A stretch of DNA of 6,743 bases, from NCBI GenBank assembly GCA_003509305.1, contig DOMU01000100.1, positions 1 to 6,743 of the forward strand, in the 5' to 3' direction. The notes below the pieces were generated by a model that saw only the letters and a list, made by a program, of their open reading frames with translations, did not search any database and had not been told where the DNA came from. Below are positions 4,141 through 6,743 of this stretch, one piece after another; positions within the stretch are counted from its first letter, which is position 1, and the number at the start of each line of letters is the position of its first letter. The position numbers and the translations under genes were made by a program. The stretch is from Desulfobulbaceae bacterium (GTDB lineage: Bacteria > Desulfobacterota > Desulfobulbia > Desulfobulbales > Desulfocapsaceae).

Positions 4141-6743
4141 CTATCTCTTCTGATAAGCTTGCCGTTGTTTACCAAGCCATCTCCGGATGCTCATTGCCAA
4201 CTCCCTGGCTGAGCCTGTTACTCCCTGCGGCCCACGCAATTCCCGCCGTGCCACTTCCAACTCCTGGCTGAGCAGAAGTAAACGGTCGATGGCGCTGGCG
4301 GCGACCAGGCGATGTTCACCGGGCAGGCTGGCCAAAGCGTATTGCCGGACGATTTCCATATCCTGCTCGCGGCCAACGACCGCCGCCTGGCTGATGGTAT
4401 TTGAGCCATGGAGACGATATGAGAGCAGTTTCTCTTCAGCGAGATAGCGCACTTGCCCAGGATAGGCGAGCGCCATACGCAGAATGAAATCATAATCGTG
4501 CAGGTAGCGGTAGGCTCTGAACAGCCCAACCCGCCCGCGCGCCTCGGCGGTCATGAACAGGTTTGAGGTGGTCAGCATGAAATTGCCATGGAACAATCCG
4601 GCCAACATATCGTTATTTTTCTGAAAATACTCGATTTTTTCCCGTACCCAGATATTCCATGGATGGCCGGGGTCGGCCAGTTCGTGGCCATCGCTGTCAA
4701 TTGGCGTTACGGCGGTAAAAAAACAGGCGGCGCCGCTTTCTTCCTGTGCCGCCACCAGACGCGCCAGGCGTTCCGGATGATAGATATCATCGGAATTCAA
4801 AATAGCGACAAAGCGCCCGCGAGCCAGGCGCAAACCACGGTTGATGGTATTGTAGGCGTCCTGATTCTCCTGATAAATATAGCTCAGGCGATGATCGCCG
4901 TAGCTCCGTACAATTTCGCCTGTTTTATCGGTGGAACCGTCATCGACGACGATCAGTTCCAGGTCGGCCATGCTCTGCCGCAATACACTTTCGACCGCCG
5001 CGCCGACGAATTTTTCATGGTTGTAGGCTGGAATCACCACCGATACCAGCGGCGTATCGCCGGTCTGCCGCCGGTTCATTTGAGGTTCATCGTTGTGGCC
5101 CAGCAGCCAGGCGCGGTATTCCTCCACGCTTAGCCCACCTTGCTCGAGCCTCGCCAAATTGTAATACGGATCGCCCTGGGCAAGCATCGTCCGCCAGCGT
5201 TGTTGAAAACACCGTCGCTCGACTGTGGCCAAAGCATCATCCAGGCGCGAGGCGTTTTCCCGTTCCACATCAAGCCGGGCGCTGGCGTAAGGCGTATAGA
5301 CCAGGCGTTTCCCCAAACCGGTCAAGCGGAACGACAGGTCATGGGTTCGGAACAGTCTGGAGAAATCCGCCGAAAAGCCACCGATTTGCCGCCAGGTTTC
5401 AGAGGAGATCGCCCACAGCTCCGGTGTCGCCAGCCAGACATCCTGGGCCTTGAATAAACGATTCATCAACAGCGATTGCTGCTGGATGAAGCGGGCGTAG
5501 GCCTGCGGCGAATCCATCCATTTTCGTTCAGGCCACGGTGGCCATTCGGCTTCCTGGCCATTGCGCCGCCGCCGCACCCGCCCGCAGACTAAAGCAATCT
5601 CCGTCAGCGGCCAATATTCCAAGAAAGCCGCCAGCCAGCCGTCGCTGAAATCGTCAAGGGCGCCATCGACAAAGACATAAAGCGCAACATCCTGCCGATT
5701 CAACAAAGTTTGTTCAGTTGCCGCCGTCAATTGTTCGACGCCGCTGATCGGATAACCGGCTTTTTCCCGCAAACGTGCCAGCCAGGGGGCAAATTCTTCC
5801 GGTTCGCGCCGCCAGGCAACCATGATCTGGACGGCCGGGTTTTGCGGCAACCGGCGACGCAGTCGGTAAAAGCCGAAAAGTTCCGTGTTTTCCACCGTGG
5901 CATCGATACCCTGACGCTCGCAGGCGCCTTCCAACGCCCGCCGTCCGGCTTCGATGGCGTAGTGTTTGGCCCCGGTTGTCCCAGACATTGACACCGAGGT
6001 TTCGGCGGCCCGCCAGTGGTAGAGCACTTCCGGCACATGGTGGATGTTTCCGGCTTTTTCGATGAGCCGCAGAGCCAGGTCATAGTCCTGGGCGCCATCC
6101 ATGCCCGGCAGAAAGCCGCCCACTTCGTTAAACAGGCGGTGGCGGACGAGGAGAAGATGGGTAATCCAATTGTGAGCCAACAGCATTTCCCGGTTGTAAG
6201 CCGGTTTGGCGAAAATTTCGAGACGACTGCCATCGGCGCCAATCAGGTCTTCGTCGGAATAAAACAGATCGCCGCCATGCCGGTTGATTTCCCGCGCCAT
6301 AACGAAAAGGGCGTCCTGGGCCAGTTCGTCATCGTTATCGAGGAAACCCAGGAATTCGCCGGAAGCCATGGCCGCCGCCGCATTGGACGCGGCGGCAATG
6401 CCCTGATTTTTATCGAGAAATGTCACAAGGATGCGCTCATCCCGCGCCGCCCAGGATTCGAGGATTTGCCGGACATGGGGTGCGGGGCTGGCATCGTCGG
6501 CCAGGCACAGTTGCCAGTGGGGATAGGATTGCCAGACCACCGAGCGGATGCAGTTCTCAAGCTGAGCCAGCGTCGGATTATAGACCGGCACGATGACGGA
6601 AATCAGCGGCTTTGCCGGTAGTTCCGCCACCTCCCGGCATGGATAATCGCCTTCGCGGCGGCCCTTTTCCAGATAGTGACGAAAGGCGCCGATGGCATTG
6701 AGGCCACCATGCTGGGCGCCGTACCACAGCGGGTCAAAAGACG
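4141..6743 (-). CDS. Multidomain family 2 glycosyltransferase (two intact and one degenerate GT-A unit), 5' end outside window
   Basis: The frame is open from the right edge to the TAG at 4143-4141, at least 866 residues. The GTG at 6630 is a possible start but probably internal. The 37 codons before it encode FDPLWYGAQHGG and AFRHYLEKGRREGDYP, resembling the FDxxWY/HYLxxGxxEG linkers of large surface-glycan glycosyltransferases. Numbering from 6630: domain 1 has SVIVPVYNP (11-19), ADDAS (44-48), a DND metal motif (98-100), QDYD (181-184) and LYHWR (203-207). A middle segment (about 267-490) matches the second domain of such enzymes at GGFSADF, LSFRLTGLGKRLVYTPYA and DPYYN. It has lost the usual IIIPT entry and has DGA in place of the DxD-like motif. 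Domain 3 (527-750) has SVVIPAYN, VVDDGSTD (561-568), NSDD (612-615) and HDYDF. A basic, partly helical tail follows. The likely role is sugar transfer from nucleotide-sugars in cytoplasmic surface-polysaccharide assembly; acceptor and linkage are unknown. It is the most upstream gene of the operon in the window. Confidence 0.9.
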   Translation of the reverse strand, partial: SFDPLWYGAQHGGLNAIGAFRHYLEKGRREGDYPCREVAELPAKPLISVIVPVYNPTLAQLENCIRSVVWQSYPHWQLCLADDASPAPHVRQILESWAARDERILVTFLDKNQGIAAASNAAAAMASGEFLGFLDNDDELAQDALFVMAREINRHGGDLFYSDEDLIGADGSRLEIFAKPAYNREMLLAHNWITHLLLVRHRLFNEVGGFLPGMDGAQDYDLALRLIEKAGNIHHVPEVLYHWRAAETSVSMSGTTGAKHYAIEAGRRALEGACERQGIDATVENTELFGFYRLRRRLPQNPAVQIMVAWRREPEEFAPWLARLREKAGYPISGVEQLTAATEQTLLNRQDVALYVFVDGALDDFSDGWLAAFLEYWPLTEIALVCGRVRRRRNGQEAEWPPWPERKWMDSPQAYARFIQQQSLLMNRLFKAQDVWLATPELWAISSETWRQIGGFSADFSRLFRTHDLSFRLTGLGKRLVYTPYASARLDVERENASRLDDALATVERRCFQQRWRTMLAQGDPYYNLARLEQGGLSVEEYRAWLLGHNDEPQMNRRQTGDTPLVSVVIPAYNHEKFVGAAVESVLRQSMADLELIVVDDGSTDKTGEIVRSYGDHRLSYIYQENQDAYNTINRGLRLARGRFVAILNSDDIYHPERLARLVAAQEESGAACFFTAVTPIDSDGHELADPGHPWNIWVREKIEYFQKNNDMLAGLFHGNFMLTTSNLFMTAEARGRVGLFRAYRYLHDYDFILRMALAYPGQVRYLAEEKLLSYRLHGSNTISQAAVVGREQDMEIVRQYALASLPGEHRLVAASAIDRLLLLSQELEVARRELRGPQGVTGSARELAMSIRRWLGKQRQAYQKR

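Noticed and set aside
4588..5133. + strand ORF of 181 codons opposite the glycosyltransferase
   Set aside because: It is antisense to the well-supported third GT2 domain. No ribosome-binding site or recognisable protein is seen, and open antisense frames are common in GC-rich genes.
5727..6242. - strand ORF of 171 codons in another frame of the glycosyltransferase
   Set aside because: It is same-strand but out of frame with the continuous GT2 protein and rich in Pro/Arg/Ser/Thr, typical of a frame-shifted reading. The main frame is unbroken, so this is not a frameshift remnant.
6016..6621. + strand ORF of 201 codons near the right edge
   Set aside because: It is antisense to the first GT2 domain, which has clear motifs on the other strand. 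It is a shadow frame despite its length.

Overview
The window shows dense, moderately GC-rich bacterial coding DNA with almost no intergenic space. One complete gene, the RelA/SpoT-like synthetase, is clearly AT-richer than the rest. The partial glpC gene at the left edge closely resembles the enteric/gammaproteobacterial anaerobic glycerol-3-phosphate dehydrogenase subunit C. This suggests a proteobacterium, probably gammaproteobacterial, that can respire anaerobically. The sequence alone does not identify the genus.

Layout: bases 1-754 (+ strand) hold the 3' part of glpC. Everything else is on the - strand and reads from right to left. It begins with a large multidomain family 2 glycosyltransferase, whose reading frame is still open at the right edge of the window (6743 down to 4141). 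Next come a single-domain (p)ppGpp-synthetase-like protein (4104-3082), a HAD-superfamily protein of the COG5610 type usually found in surface-polysaccharide loci (3044-1002), and a small cationic, probably membrane-associated ORF (1005-760). The last ORF overlaps the HAD stop codon in an ATGA arrangement. The - strand gaps are 36, 37 and -4 bases, so the four genes look like one operon. The two convergent transcripts meet at a strong hairpin (745-770) that contains both stop codons and looks like a shared bidirectional terminator.

Working together (inference): the glycosyltransferase and the HAD protein point to assembly or modification of a cell-surface glycan. The small alarmone synthetase is the outlier. 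It keeps the key synthetase residues, has no HD hydrolase domain, carries a separate C-terminal module, differs in base composition and sits between two glycan genes. It may be an acquired stress, toxin or defence gene placed inside a glycan operon, and is the most interesting item here. The other notable points are the three-part glycosyltransferase with a degenerate middle GT-A domain, the HAD motif I with Phe where phosphatases have Asp, and the terminator built around two stop codons. No RNA gene, CRISPR array or insertion sequence is visible, and no stretch longer than 300 bases lacks a gene.
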